Assembly: GCF_023898315.1 (NCBI RefSeq)
Contig: NC_064617.1
Coordinates: 711,843,202 to 711,907,201, forward strand
DNA from: Schistocerca nitens
Lineage: Eukaryota; Arthropoda; Insecta; Orthoptera; Acrididae
Length of the DNA: 64,000 nucleotides
Direction of reading: 5' to 3'
Below, piece by piece: positions 22,599 to 34,672 of the stretch (position 1 is the stretch's first letter; each line of letters opens with the position of its first letter). The translations under genes and the position numbers were made by a program. The notes beneath the pieces are model-generated. The model did no database searches and was not told the DNA's origin. It saw only the letters and a program-made list of their open reading frames with translations.

Positions 22599-22799
22599 GG
22601 GCTGCGCGGGATTAGCCGAGCGGTCTAAGGTGCTGCAGTTATGGACAGTGCGGCTGGTCCCGGCGGAGGTTCGAGTCCTCCCTCGGGCATGGGTGTGTGT
22701 GATTGGCCTTAGGTTAATTTAGGTTTAGTAGTGTGTAAGCTTAGGGACTGATGACCTTAGCCGTTAATTCCCATAAGATTTCACACACATTTGGACATT
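22599..22799 (+). mobile_element. SINE, GCGCGGGATTAGCC-head family
   Basis: The flanks carry TTTGCAAAAGT (22588-22598 and 22800-22810). Full-length plus-strand copy, close to the one at 11693-11897. Confidence 0.93.
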
Positions 22800-22810
22800 T
22801 TTGCAAAAGT

Positions 22811-23523
22811 AGCCGAAACGTCAGAGATATCTGTATATTGACAATACGATCACATACGATGAAGAGTTTTATGGATAAACAAAAAATTAAATTCGTAAAT
22901 TCATTTTTTCGAGTTGGTGGTAAAACTTTATGACTACCCCTCATACTTTTTCAGATAATACTAGCGTGTACTCGTCGTTCGCTCATAGAACGGTCAGACT
23001 GAGTGGTGTGTGCTGCTACGGACGACCACTGCAGTGGCAGCGCCAGCCGCGCATTTCGCAGCGGCAGCCAACTGCAGCGCAGCGCGCCCCGCTCCTGCCC
23101 ACCCCGCGCTATCTCTCTGCTCATTCCTCCTGATTTTTCTCCCCGGGAAAGCCTCCCCTCTGGCTGGGGGCGGCCTTGCCTTTCATGACTCTGCCCCGTT
23201 CCCCTTACTGCTGTGGCATAAGGCGTTGTTCCCTGGGGAAATGTAACCTGCTTGGCGAACGTGTTACTCAAGGTTCCAGAAGCGTACCCACCGCTGCGCC
23301 CTCGCAGCTGCGGTTCCCAATCTCTTCCCCACAGACGGGGCTGTCGATCGTCCCTGTTCTGCGGTGATGGTGCATTAGGGCAATACAACGCTTCAGTGAC
23401 TGTGCTTCCAAAGATGATCGACAATGGCCACTTATTCGAAGAGTGAGGTATGTTTAAAATTTACTGCTTCCGTACGAGTATTGAATGAGTTCAGATACCG
23501 GCAGATAACAACTACTATGTAAT
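22811..23523. other. Unassigned; GC-rich patch 23020-23180
   Basis: Several overlapping frames cross 22951-23446 on both strands (longest 157 codons, minus). They have no recognisable domain and are rich in residues expected from GC-rich DNA. I do not call a gene. A CpG-rich regulatory patch or unclassified repeat is possible. Confidence 0.35.
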
Positions 23524-23720
23524 GAAATGTCCTTGGGCCGCCCGATACAAGTCTGTTTATTTGACGCCACTTCGACGACTTACGCGTTAATCATGATGAA
23601 GACAACACACACACAGTCCCGTGGGGACAAAAATGTCCCGCCCGGCCGGGAATCGAACCCTGACCTTCGCGACCGTGAGTCAGCAGAGTTGGCCACAAGA
23701 GCACGAGCTGCTGACGCCAA
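23524..23720 (-). mobile_element. SINE, GTGGCGTC-body family
   Basis: On the minus strand the tRNA-like head ends in B box GGTTCGATTCC at about 23650. It is followed by a body with TGTTGTCTTCATCATGATTA, AAGTGGCGTCAAATAAACAG and GGGCGGCCCAAGGAC. The same order of landmarks is seen at 37208-37436. The next SINE is inserted at its 5' (right) end. Precise left boundary uncertain. Confidence 0.65.
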
Positions 23721-23940
23721 GCCGGTCGAAGTGGCTGAGCGGTTCTAGGCGCTGCAGTCTGGAATCGCGTGACCGCTACGGTCGCAGGTTCGAATCCTGC
23801 CTCGGGCATGCATGTGTGTGATGTCCTTAGGTTAGTTAGGTTTAAGTAGTTCTAAGTTCTAGGGGACTGATGACCTCACCAGTTAAGTCCCATAGTGCTC
23901 AAGAGCCATTTGAACCTTTTTTTTTTTTTTTTTTTTTTGT
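23721..23940 (+). mobile_element. SINE, class II tRNA head, with a 22-base T tail
   Basis: The duplication TGACGCCAAG lies at 23712-23721 and 23941-23950. Full head, variable arm and body are present. After TTTGAACC comes a run of 22 T, much longer than in other copies. Confidence 0.9.
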
Positions 23941-24311
23941 TGACGCCAAGTATCAATGTCCACAGCGTCAGAAGAAATGAACAATGGTAATCGCCCAAAT
24001 CGAACTTCAACCGTGAAGCGAAGAACCGTTTTAAATAAACGAAACACTGAAATAAACAATGCGCTCGTCAGAGCACAAGTGGCCAACAGACCTGTATCAG
24101 AAATAATGTGAGTGTGTTGAAACGATCAGCTGAACTGAGATTGTCGTGACGTATTCAACGTAATTAAATATTTAGCTATTGTGATACGGGTTTCACTAGT
24201 AGTATTTATGCGGTTGCTTAAAAGAGAAGCAATCTGCTAGTAACAAAGTTCATAAAATGCATTCATGTTTGAGTAATATTTCACCATCATAAGAGTTAAC
24301 TACTTCCGCAA

Positions 24312-24505
24312 GTTCAAAATGGCTCTGAGCACTATGGGACTTAACATCTGTGGTCATCAGTCCCCTAGAACTTAGAACTACTTAAACCTAACTAACCTAA
24401 GGACATCACACACATCCATGCCCGAGGCAGGATTCGAACCTGCGACCGTAGCAGTAGCGCGAGTCCGGACTGAGCGCCTAGAACCGCTAGACCACCGCGG
24501 CCGGC
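24312..24505 (-). mobile_element. SINE, class II tRNA head
   Basis: The flanks carry ACTTCCGCAA (24302-24311 and 24506-24515). Full-length minus-strand copy. The head differs in the D-arm (GCGGTGGTCTAGCGG), as in the copy at 16822. Confidence 0.93.
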
Positions 24506-24515
24506 ACTTCCGCAA

Positions 24516-26082
24516 ATAATCAGGTTGCAGGAAAGCATGCGGATATCTTTTTTAAGAGAAAGTACCCGACTAGCAAACTTACACATAGGTGCAAGCGAAT
24601 ATTGTATCACTCCTGTCTCGACACGGAATATAGTTCCAGCCAAATCTCGTGAACTTCGTTTTTTTTCTTTATTTACGTGACAAAATGACAACCTACGCTA
24701 ATATCTGGAAAAGACTAATTAACCCGCGTAAGTGCAATGTGGTGCTCCGACTCGAAACTACATCCACTTTCACGGTCACTCCTTAAAACAAATCTTTCCA
24801 ACAACAGCACTTCCAGAACCGTTCTGCCAGAGACCGTTTGGTTCTAAAATTAATCTGTTGCAGTTACACCAAACCCAAGATACTATACACAATCGTCAGC
24901 TCCAGGAAACACAATCCTTAAGAAAGCTATAAATGAAGTCTTTCAAAATAGCAAGTTGCAATCTGGTGAACAAATAACGGCCCTTTTCAGCAACTTACAG
25001 TGTATTACGGCACAGAAATTACAACTCACGTCACACTTTATGACCACGTATCTTAGTAGACTTTCACTGTTTTTCTTCACCATTAATGACGTAGACAATA
25101 AATTTTGTTTTGATTTTACCTTGAGCATTTCTGGAAAAAAAAAGATTTTCGCTGCTCACAACCCCTGTATACAGCTAGCAAATATCATATTAATTAGTAT
25201 AGCTGAAGCTTACTTTACTACGAAGTCAGCGAAGCCGCAGAATTAAACGGTCGCTGAAAATCTTCACCGTACCTCAAGTTTCCGTCGGTCACGACCAGAT
25301 TGCATTGGCATCGACATCGTTCTCTTCTCTCTTAGGGGAAAAAACAGAGAAACAGTAATTATCTTGCAATTCCATAATTCCTACTTAGAATATAAAATAA
25401 AAGATTTAAACTTAAATTACAATCCTTTTCGTGTTGAGGACACACTGTATATCTTATGAATGAATAGACGCAGGTTGCAGTTGAACATGCAAAAAAAAAA
25501 AAAAAAAAAAATCGATGGAAGTTAATCCAAAACTAAAAAGACAGAACAGAAAAATGAGCACGGATAATTAAAAAGTAACATAAAATCCAAACGTTAACAC
25601 CATCGTCCCTCCACATACAAAGTAAGCAAGAAAATCAGCGTCAAATATGGAAATAGCTTAATAATTTTTGCCCGCACTGACCCTACGTAACTAGGAAACA
25701 ACCAAGAAAAAAAGCAATAACAAGAAGCTCAAAGGTGTAAGTAACGAATTCCTTTTGGACCTCCAAAAAAATTTAAATATTACGTTACTATAAGCGTACG
25801 AATGATGTTATTACTCAGTAAAGCGATACTCGCTTTCTCTTGAATAGATACTCATCTACATATACGTTATTACTCTACAATTCACAATTAAGTGCTTGTC
25901 AGTGGGTTCATCCAATCACATTTCGGCTACTTCTATATCGTTCTGCTCCAGAATAGCGCGCGGGAAAAACGAACAGTTAAAACTTTCCGTGCGAGCTCTG
26001 ATTTCTCTTATTTTATTATTATGATCACTTCTCTATATATACGTGGGTACCAACAAAGTATTTTCAGTTTGTGATTGAAATT
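24516..26082. other. Unassigned AT-rich sequence with an A run
   Basis: No gene or element recognised. A run of about 20 A at 25492-25511 could be the tail of an unrecognised retroposed sequence. Confidence 0.4.
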
Positions 26083-26788
26083 TCATGAGAAGGTCCTGCC
26101 GCAGCAAAAGCGTCTTAGTTTCAATGACGGCCACCCCAATTCGTGTATCATATCCGTGGCACTCTCTCCCTTATTTCGCAATAATTCAAAACAAGCTGCC
26201 TTTCTTTGAACTTTTTGGATGACCTCCGTCGATCCTTTCTGATGCGGATCACACACTGCACACCAGTGCTCAAGAGGAGGGCGGGTAAGCGTAGAGTAAG
26301 CAGTCTCTTTAGTAGCCCTGTTACATTTTCTAAGTGTTCTGCCAAAAACTCGCAGTCTTTGATTTGCTTTCCCCACAACATTATCTATCTATGTGATCGC
26401 TCGAATGTAAGCTATCGTAATTATAATCCCTAAGAGTTTAGTTGAGTTTACAGTCTTTAGATTTGCGCGATTTATCGGGTAACTCCCCCCCCCCCCCCCC
26501 CATGAACCATGGACCTTGCTGTTGGTGGGGAGGCTTGCGTGCCTCAGCGATACAGATAGCCGTACCGTAGGTGTAACCACAACGGAGGGGTATCTGTTGA
26601 GAGGCCAGACAAACGTGTGGTTCCTGAAGAGGGGCAGCAGCCTTTTCAGTAGTTGCAAGGGCAACAGTCTGGATGATTGACTGATCTGGCCTTGTAACAA
26701 TAACCAAAACGGCCTTGCTGTGCTGGTACTGCGAACGGCTGAAAGCCGTAATTTTTCCCGAGGGCATGCAGCTTTACTGTATGATTAA

Positions 26789-29700
26789 ATGATGATGGCG
26801 TCCTCTTGGGTAAAATATTCCGGAGGTAAAATAGTCCCCCATTCGGATCTCCGGGCGGGGACTACTCAAGAGGATGTCGTTATCAGGAGAAAGAAAACTG
26901 GCGTTCTACGGGTCGGAGCGTGGAATTTCAGATCCCTTAATCGGGCAGGTAGGTTAGAAAATTTAAAAAGGGAAATGGATAGGTTAAAGTTAGATATAGT
27001 GGGAATTAGTGAAGTTCGGTGGCAGGAGGAACAAGACTTCTGGTCAGGTGACTACAGGGTTATAAACACAAAATCAAATAGGGGTAATGCATGAGTAGGT
27101 TTAATAATGAATAGGAAAATAGGAATGCGGGTAAGCTACTACAAACAGCATAGTGAACGCATTATTGTGGCCAAGATAGATACGAAGCCCACACCTACTA
27201 CAGTAGTACAAGTTTATATGCCAACTAGCTCTGCAGATGACGAAGAAAGTGAAGAAATGTATGATGAAATAAAAGAAATTATTCAGATAGTGAAGGGAGA
27301 CGAAAATTTAATAATCATGGGTGACTGGAATTCGAGTGTAGGAAAAGGGAGAGAAGGAAACATAGTAGGTGAATATGGATTGGGGTTAAGAAATGAAAGA
27401 GGAAGCCGCCTGGTAGAATTTTGCACAGAGCACAACTTAATCATAGCTAACACTTGGTTTAAGAATCATGAAAGAAGGTTGTATACATGGAAGAACCCTG
27501 GAGATACTAAAAGGTATCATATAGATTTTATAATGGTAAGACAGAGATTTAGGAACCAGGTTTTAAATTGTAAGACATTTCCAGGGGCAGATGTGGACTC
27601 TGACCACAATCTATTGGCTATGACCTGTAGATTAAAACTGAAGAAACTGCAAAAAGGTGGGAATTTAATGAGATGGGACCTGGATAAACTGAAAGAACCA
27701 GAAGTTGTACAGAGTTTCAGGGAGAGCATAAGGGAACAATTGACAGGAATGGGGGAAAGAAATACAGTAGAAGAAGAATGGGTAGCTTTGAGGGATGAAG
27801 TAGTGAAGGCAGCAGAGGATCAAATAGGTAAAAAGACGAGGGCTAGTAGAAATCCTTGGGTAACAGAAGAAATATTGAATTTAATTGATGAAAGGAGAAA
27901 ATATAAAAATGCAGTAAATGAAGCAGGCAAAAAGGAATACAAACGTCTCAAAAATGAGATCGACAGGAAGTGCAAAATGGCTAAGCAGGGATGGCTAGAG
28001 GACAAATGTAAGGATGTAGAGGCTTATCTCACTAGGGGTAAGATAGATACTGCCTACAGGAAAATTAAAGAGACCTTTGGAGATAAGAGAACGACTTGTA
28101 TGAATATCAAGAGCTCAGATGGAAACCCAGTTCTAAGAAAGGAAGGGAAAGCAGAAAGGTGGAAGGAGTATATAGAGGGTCTATACAAGGGCGATGTACT
28201 TGAGGACAATATTATGGAAATGGAAGAGGATGTAGATGAAGATGAAATGGGAGATACGATACTGCGTGAAGAGTTTGACAGAGCACTCAAAGACCTGAGT
28301 CGAAACAAGGCCCCCGGAGTAGACAACATTCCATTGGAACTACTGACGGCCTTGGGAGAGCCAGTCCTGACAAAACTCTACCATCTGATGAACAAGATGT
28401 ATGAAACAGGCGAAATACCCTTAGACTTCAAGAAGAATTTAATAATTCCAATCCCAAAGAAAGCAGGTGTTGACAGATGTGAAAATTACCGAACTATCAG
28501 TTTAATAAGTCACAGCTGCAAAATACTAACACGAATTCTTTACAGACGAATGGAAAAACTAATAGAAGCCAACCTCGGGAAAGATCAGTTTGGATTCCGT
28601 ACAAACACTGGAACACGTGAGGCAATACTGACCTTACGACTTATCTTAGAAGAAAGATTAAGGAAAGGCAAACCTACGTTTCTAGCATTTGTAGACTTAG
28701 AGAAAGCTTTTGACAATGTTGACTGGAATACTCTTTCAAATTCTGGAGGTGGCAGGGGTAAAATACAGGGAGCGAAAGGCTATTTACAATTTGTACAGAA
28801 ACCAGATGGCAGTTATAAGAGTCGAGGGACATGAAAGGGAAGCAGTGGTTGGGAAGGGAGTAAGACAGGGTTGTAGCCTCTCCCCGATGTTATTCAATCT
28901 GTATATTGAGCAAGCAGTGAAGGAAACAAAAGAAAAATTCGGAGTAGGTATTAAGATCCATGGAGAAGAAATAAAAACTTTGAGGTTCGCCGATGACATT
29001 GTAGCCGGCCGAAGTGGCCGTGCGGTTAAAGGCGCTGCAGTCTGGAACCGCAAGACCGCTACGGTCGCAGGTTCGAATTCTGCCTCGGGCATGGATGTTT
29101 GTGATGTCCTTAGGTTAGTTAGGTTTAACTAGTTCTAAGTTCTAGGGGACTAATGACCTCAGCAGTTGAGTCCCATAGTGCTCAGAGCCATTTGAACCAT
29201 TTTGATGACATTGTAATTCTGTCGGAGACAGCAAAGGACTTGGAAGAGCAGTTGAATGGAATGGACAGTCTCTTGAAAGGAGGATATAAGATGAACATCA
29301 ACAAAAGCAAAAGGAGGATAATGGAATGTAGTCGAATTAAGTCGGGTGATGCTGAGGGAATTAGATTAGGAAATGAGACACTTAAAGTAGTAAAGGAGTT
29401 TTGCTATTTGGGGAGCAAAATAACTGATGATGGTCGAAGTAGAGAGGATATAAAATGTAGACTGGCAATGGCAAGGAAATCGTTTCTGAAGAAGAGAAAT
29501 TTGTTAACAACGAGTATAGATTTAAGTGTCAGGAAGTCATTTCTGAAAGTATTTGTATGGAGTGTAGCCATGTATGGAAGTGAAACATGGACGATAAATA
29601 GTTTGGACAAGAAGAGAATAGAAGCTTTCGAAATGTGGTGCTACAGAAGAATGCTGAAGATTAGATGGGTAGATCACATAACTAATGAGGAAGTACTGAA

Positions 29701-29962
29701 TAGGATTGGGGAGAAGAGAAGTTTGTGGCACAACTTGACCAGAAGACGGGATCGGTTGGTGGGACATGTTCTGAGGCATCAAGGGATCACCAATTTGGTA
29801 TTGGAGGGCAGCGTGGAGGGTAAAAATCGTAGAGGGAGACCAAGAGATGAATACACTAAGCAGATTCAGAAGGATGTAGGTTGCAGTAGGTACTGGGAGG
29901 TGAAGAAGCTTGCACAGGATAGAGTAGCATGGAGAGCTGCATCAAACCAGTCTCAGGACTGA
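26789..29962 (+). pseudogene. RTE LINE polyprotein (AP endonuclease plus reverse transcriptase), broken
   Basis: The order is an endonuclease with GISEVRW, IIMGDWNSSVGK and DSDHNLLAMTC (the GDWN and SDH catalytic blocks). The RT follows with NKAPGVDNIPLELL, NYRTISLISHSCKILTRIL, FVDLEKAFDNVDW, VRQGCSLSPMLFNLYIEQ and the catalytic LRFADDIV. The C-terminal domain has YGSETWTINSLDKKRIEAF and GRPRDEYTKQIQKD. Breaks: a TGA stop at 27092-27094 in the endonuclease, a 2-base loss near 28734 just after DWNTL, and the SINE inserted exactly in FADDIV. The copy cannot make an active enzyme, but its domain set is complete. RTE clade assigned from the endonuclease and C-terminal style. Confidence 0.9.
29004..29203 (+). 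mobile_element. SINE inserted in the RT active-site codons of the RTE LINE
   Basis: The flanks carry GATGACATTGTA (28992-29003 and 29204-29215), which is the LINE's own DDIV coding sequence duplicated. Full-length copy of the class II head family. Confidence 0.95.
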
Positions 29963-30470
29963 AGACCACAACAATAACAACAACAACAACAACATCGGGT
30001 AACTGAAATTTAGCCGATTCTTTTTAGTTCTCATGAGGATTACTTCACACTTTTCACGGTTTACAGTCAATTCCCACTTTTGCACCATACAGATGTATTG
30101 TCTAAATCGTTTTCCACTTCGTTTTGATCATATGATAACTTTATATGACGGGGAATGACAGCGCCACCTGCAACAATCTAGGAGGTTTGCTTACATTGTC
30201 TCCTATATCGTTCATATACATTAGGAACTGCAAAGGGCCTATAAACTTCCATGGGGACGCCAGATATTACCTCTGTTTACTCGATAACTTTCCAGCAGTT
30301 ATTACGAACTGTGACCTTTCTGACAGAAAACCACGAATCCAGTCACATATGTGAGACTATACTCCTTCGGCAAGCAATTTCAGTAGCGAGATATGCGGAT
30401 GGTACCTACATCAATGATAGGAAAGAAATTTTGTTTAGGTTACTTCATTTGTGCCATCCATAAAGACTCC

Positions 30471-31262
30471 GTGTCGTTACTGAACCGAATGTGTTGAGCT
30501 TTGATTGGTGTCAAAAGCCTGTAATTTCGTTTACTTTCCATTTGATTGTTCCTTGGGTCATGAAAATTTTTTTTATTTCGACTGTGCCGTTTCCCCTTTT
30601 TTTGGAGCCGTGTAGAAAATCTTTTCTCCATGTATGTAATTACGACATTAGCTTAGAGCCAAGCATAAATTTCTGTGTGGTTTTTGACTTTCGTTAGTGG
30701 TATTGATTGCGTGGTTTTCAAACTTTATGAGAGAATAGTACAGAACAATTTGACGAAGGGTTGTGTTCTGTGAACATACAGTGAGATCTTCGCAATAAGT
30801 CATTTGAAGTCCAACAAAGTAGACGTGGAACGTTTTTACCGAAGGTCGGAGGTCACGGCTATAATCATATTCAAATTAGTTGGCATATCACAGCGAGCGT
30901 GCTGGACTGCCCCGCCAGCAAGATACCGAAGTATAGGCACTACCCCTGCTCAAGGCACTGTGCGTGCCAGTTCTCAAGTAGGATACTTCTCCAGTAGACA
31001 CGAAAATTTCAACTGTTCCGAGAACAAACATGCCGTGATTAAAGCTAAAAACCAGATGTTTGGCATTCTTAAAGACATTCACCTCTCTAGCGTTTGCGAC
31101 TTTCAGGATTTTACGCTATTTTTGTAGACTTTAAACTATTTTCCTTTTACGAGTTAAGTAATGGCAACAGTGTAAAAAAGAATCGTTTTCCGAAGCTTTG
31201 ACATAGCAAACGCAAAGGCGTACGAAACCTTGCAATGATCCATTGTGATTTCCTGAAATCTG
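30471..31262. other. Unassigned sequence
   Basis: This may include more of the decayed LINE to the left and the 3' region of the Penelope-like fragment to the right. Neither can be read with confidence. Confidence 0.35.
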
Positions 31263-31535
31263 TCATTTGTTCAGTATTTCGTTTCTCCACGTTTGACCGT
31301 GACTGAATATTTCCATTTTCTCGGAGATGTCAATCTTCCCGCTTTGCTCTAAAGCATGTAGTACTTGAAAATCGCTATCTGTTGTAAAAATGTGTCCTGT
31401 TTCGTCTGTATCTTTAGCTATAGCTGATTTGTTGCATTTGCTAAGTCTAAAACGGTTACTATGGTCTTGGAAATGGGAGTCAAAATTCCTTCCCGTTTGA
31501 CTCATGTGATATTTGTTGCAATTATTGATTGCCAC
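31263..31535 (-). pseudogene. Penelope-like element, GIY-YIG endonuclease fragment
   Basis: This is a 90-codon minus-strand frame. It reads CNKYHMSQTGRNFDSHFQDH, then KSAIAKDTDETGH and DISEKMEIF. That is the pattern of the GIY-YIG nuclease at the C-terminus of Penelope-like retroelements (usually YVGQTGR.F..R..EH, then FA.HL...GH, then the catalytic E in a LE..EI. block). The canonical YVG reads YHMS here, so it is decayed. The reverse transcriptase part is not found. Assigned by pattern recognition only. Confidence 0.55.
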
Positions 31536-31617
31536 TTTATAAATGTCTGACTAGAGAAGTTTCTCTGTTGTCTGTGAGGTGTTCCAAGAGCACATTGTGT
31601 GTTTCAGACTTTGCAAA

Positions 31618-31655
31618 AGTCCCATAGTGCTCAGAGCCATTTGAACCATTTGAAT
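31618..31655 (+). mobile_element. SINE tail fragment
   Basis: About 38 bases (AGTCCCATAGTGCTCAGAGC, then CATTTGAACCATT) match the 3' end of the class II head SINE. It is a strongly 5'-truncated copy. Confidence 0.8.
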
Positions 31656-31659
31656 CCTC

Positions 31660-32384
31660 AAGTACTACATTACAAATGAGCTGGAAAATGGGCATATTGA
31701 AGGAAATGAAAAAAATCATTAATAGCGAAAGTAGGAAAAATGAAATCCTGAACGAAATGAAAGATTTTAAGAACTCAATGTTCTTCACCAACTTATTCTC
31801 AATACTGTTAAATTATAAAATCCGCAATGATCAATAACATGTATAAATCTGTACGTTCAATAGCTAAATATCTGTAATTTTTACAGTAGTTTTACGTTGT
31901 CACTATAAACGTCAGATACGTTCTCTCCTATTCGTAACAAGTTCCGTCTATTAACATCAATGAAACTTCGCCAAATACTGCAGAAGAAATTAAAAAGCGA
32001 CTCATAACACCAGGGTCGATCCATCGATAGTGCAGTCAAACCATAGCTTCGTTTTGGCCGAATCTTGTTTCTGCTGCAAAGTTGTGCTGACCGCAATAAA
32101 CAAAGAAATGTATGAAACTGAATACGCCACGAGAAGAAGGACATAGGCCATTCCATATGAACAGAGTGAGTGATTATTTACGTTCTGTGTGTTAGTACCA
32201 AATTAGTAAACGAAGTAAACGTTCTCTCATGGGGGGGGGGGGGGGGGGAGAAATGCGCCTACTGTGTATCGTGGCCTTTCCACTGTATGCTTGCTTTTGG
32301 TAACTGTTGATGCGCTGAATGACGTGAATTGAACACGAGGAATTGTGAGTCGGTTGTGCGTCCATGGATCTATTACGGCAATTG
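31660..32384. other. Unassigned; includes an 18-base G run
   Basis: No gene recognised. A homopolymer of 18 G lies at 32231-32248, just upstream of the next Tc1-like element. Confidence 0.5.
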
Positions 32385-32386
32385 TA

Positions 32387-33598
32387 CACCGATCAGCCAG
32401 AACTTTGACCACCGACCTACTATCGATATAAACCTTACCAGGCGATAGCAGCGTCACCTGGTGAGGAATGAATATTAGGTACACGCATGGTCCATGTACT
32501 ATCAGTGATCGTTCTGTCCGTGAGTAGAACGGGAAAGGCGCACGATCTATCTGAATGTGACCCAGAGCAGATTGTGACGGCCCAGAGGCTCGGCAAGAGC
32601 ATTTCGAAAACTGCACGACTTGTCGGGTGCTCGAGAAGTGCTGTGGTGAGCGTCTTCAACAGGGGGCGAAACCAATATGAAACCACGTCCAGACGTCGTG
32701 GGGTTGAGCGGCTACCCCTCATTACAGGTGTTGGACGTCGTAGGCCGGGCAGACTGGTAAAAAAGGACAGGCTGCGAAATGTGACGGAACTAACATCAAA
32801 CTTAAGTGCTGGGCAGAGTAAAAGTGTCTCTCAGCACGCAGTGCACCCAACACTCCTAACGACGGGGCCTTTGCCGCCGCCGACACATGCATACGCCAAT
32901 GTTTACACCACGACATCGGCAACTACGACTGAAATGGGCACATGCCCATCGACACTGCACGTGGGTGCAGTGGCAGATCGTTGCATGGTCTGATGAATCC
33001 CTGTACCTTCTTCACCAGGTCGATGGAAGGGCACCAATCCGTCGTCTTCCAGAGGAACATCTGCCTTACAGCTGTACTGCTGGACGTATACAAGATGGCA
33101 ACGACTCCATTGTGCTCTGGGGAACATCCACATGGACATCCATGGGCTCAGTGGAGCTCGTGCAAGGCATCATGACGGCCAAGGAGTATCGTACACTGGT
33201 TGCAGACCACGTACACCCTTTCGTGACGACCATGTTCCCGAAGACAGTGGCATTTTTCAACAAGATAATACGCCATATCACAAGCCCAGGAGTGTGATGG
33301 AGTGGTTCGAGGAACACAGTGGCGAGTTCCAATTGATGCGTTGGCTCCCAACTCGACGGATCTGCACTCGATCGAACTCATCTGGCATGTGATTGAACGT
33401 GGCGTCAGAGTTCATCGCCCCAATACCCGGGAATGTACGGGAATTAAGTGACTTTGTGCAGATGTGGTGGTAGCCCCCTCCAGCGACCTATTAAGGCGTC
33501 ATTGCTTCTACACAACTGCGCACCGCCGCTGTTATCCGTGCCAAAGGTGGACTTGCCGACTATTAGTTTGGTGGTCATAATGTTCTGGCTGATCAATG
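32387..33598 (+). mobile_element. Tc1-like element, GATCAGCCAGAAC-end family, decayed
   Basis: The inverted ends (GATCAGCCAGAACTTTGACC on the left, GGTCATAATGTTCTGGCTGATC on the right, one partly diverged) lie between TA dinucleotides (32385-32386, 33599-33600). On the plus strand, frames from 32487 on give an N-terminal helix-turn-helix (GKSISKTARLVGCSRSAV), then WSDESLYLLHQVDGR with the first catalytic D, IVLWGT, and FQQDNTPYHK with the second D near 33265. Several frameshifts separate these pieces. The third acidic residue is expected around 33370 (SIELIWHV in another frame). It is a dead copy of a family distinct from the CACTACTGGCC one. Confidence 0.85.
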
Positions 33599-33600
33599 TA

Positions 33601-34672
33601 TTTTCGTGTAGAGATTTTTTGGGTTCGCCAACTGTCAACAAAATTGTCGCGTTACAACCTAGCCTAGGCTACGGGCTTCGCTACAGATCAGTCTGTCAGA
33701 ACATCTACTTTTCCTACGTTCACATTCGTTAACTTCGTCTCAACCAAACTGTCACATTCCTATTAGGTCTCGGGCTTACGCTGCAGGACAGTCTGCCGGC
33801 ACACCTAGTGCTTTTTCCAGTCTCTATATCGGATATTAATCGGTTCACATAATCAGCAGAAAGGAACCTATAGATTCAGAGATTCCCATTGGCTGCAGTA
33901 TGCTGCCACCCGCTTCGCAATATACGGAAACAAATTGTCAAAAGCAGCGGAAAAAACTGGCACACCATAAACGCATAAGAGTCCTTTTATATTGATGCAG
34001 GGTCATTACGATCTCCGATTGTTGTGAGATACTTCGGGGGACTTGAAATAGCCACACCTGCATAAGAGCTGAAAGCTGTAGTAATATGATCAGCATAATT
34101 TTTAGAAGACGCAGGGCACATACGAGATGCATAAAGATTTAAAATCACACCAGTTCCGGAGGGGCGATTGGAAACCGAGAACTTTTTTCCTTCATGCAAA
34201 TAACGTGATCGAGGAACACCCAAGCTAGCCGTTAACAGTTTCTTGTGCATGATTTCCATCGGGATACCATCAAACTGCTCGAAGCCAGAGACTTATCGAG
34301 CATTCGTTTCGCAGGGAAATCGACTGCGCCGGTAGGTCAAGAGTGGCCACCCATTTATGGAGCCAGCGGGAGTGCACATCCGCTCCTCTCTGCGGCCACA
34401 GTGGCTCATCTCCGCCGAAATCAGTGGACGGCTGTTCTCATCTCCGGTGGCAGTAGCGCGCTCTTCTCCCATTCTGTATGTGACTCCTCTGGTCTTGCGA
34501 CACAATGAGTCACGCTGTTCATACAGTTTAGAAGTAGCAGGAGCACCAGTAGCAGCAGAAATAGTAGTAGTATTAATAGTTGTAATAGTAGTAGTAGTTG
34601 TTGTTGTTGTTGTTGTCGTCGTTGTGGTTGTGGTACTCAGCGGGACGCATCTCCGTATGCTAGTCTATATTG
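33601..34672. other. Unassigned with trinucleotide repeats
   Basis: No gene recognised. From 34553 to 34635 there is an imperfect GTA/GTT trinucleotide repeat; the valine-rich open frame across it is an artefact. Confidence 0.5.

Larger units (their letters stand above)
26485..29993 (+). mobile_element. Near full-length RTE-type LINE
   Basis: It is flanked by an 11 bp duplication ATCGGGTAACT (26474-26484 and 29994-30004). It begins with a run of 17 C, then a 5' region of about 300 bases (CATGAACCATGGACCTTGC onward), a broken polyprotein frame and an ACAACAACAAC tail. A SINE sits at 29004-29203. Two 5'-truncated copies (42756-44346, 46437-47643) and shorter fragments (4120-4356, 34673-35072) show this is the commonest LINE in the window. 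Confidence 0.92.
26083..30470 (-). pseudogene. Second LINE reverse transcriptase remnant, split by the RTE LINE
   Basis: Two minus-strand parts of one element flank the RTE insertion. The left part (26083-26473) encodes an RT C-terminus with GKANQRLRVFGRTLRKC, VIQKVQRKA and a MIHELGWPSLKLRR end. The part at 30005-30470 encodes upstream RT sequence: NDIGDNVS, a degenerate segment where the FADD block should be, and NDLDN-like residues. They join at the duplicated target ATCGGGTAACT. Stops and indels are frequent. The family is CR1/Jockey-like and distinct from the LINE at 11930-14650. Confidence 0.65.

Noticed and set aside
22951-23424. 157-codon minus-strand frame
   Set aside because: GC-rich composition with several overlapping frames and no recognisable motif; likely chance.
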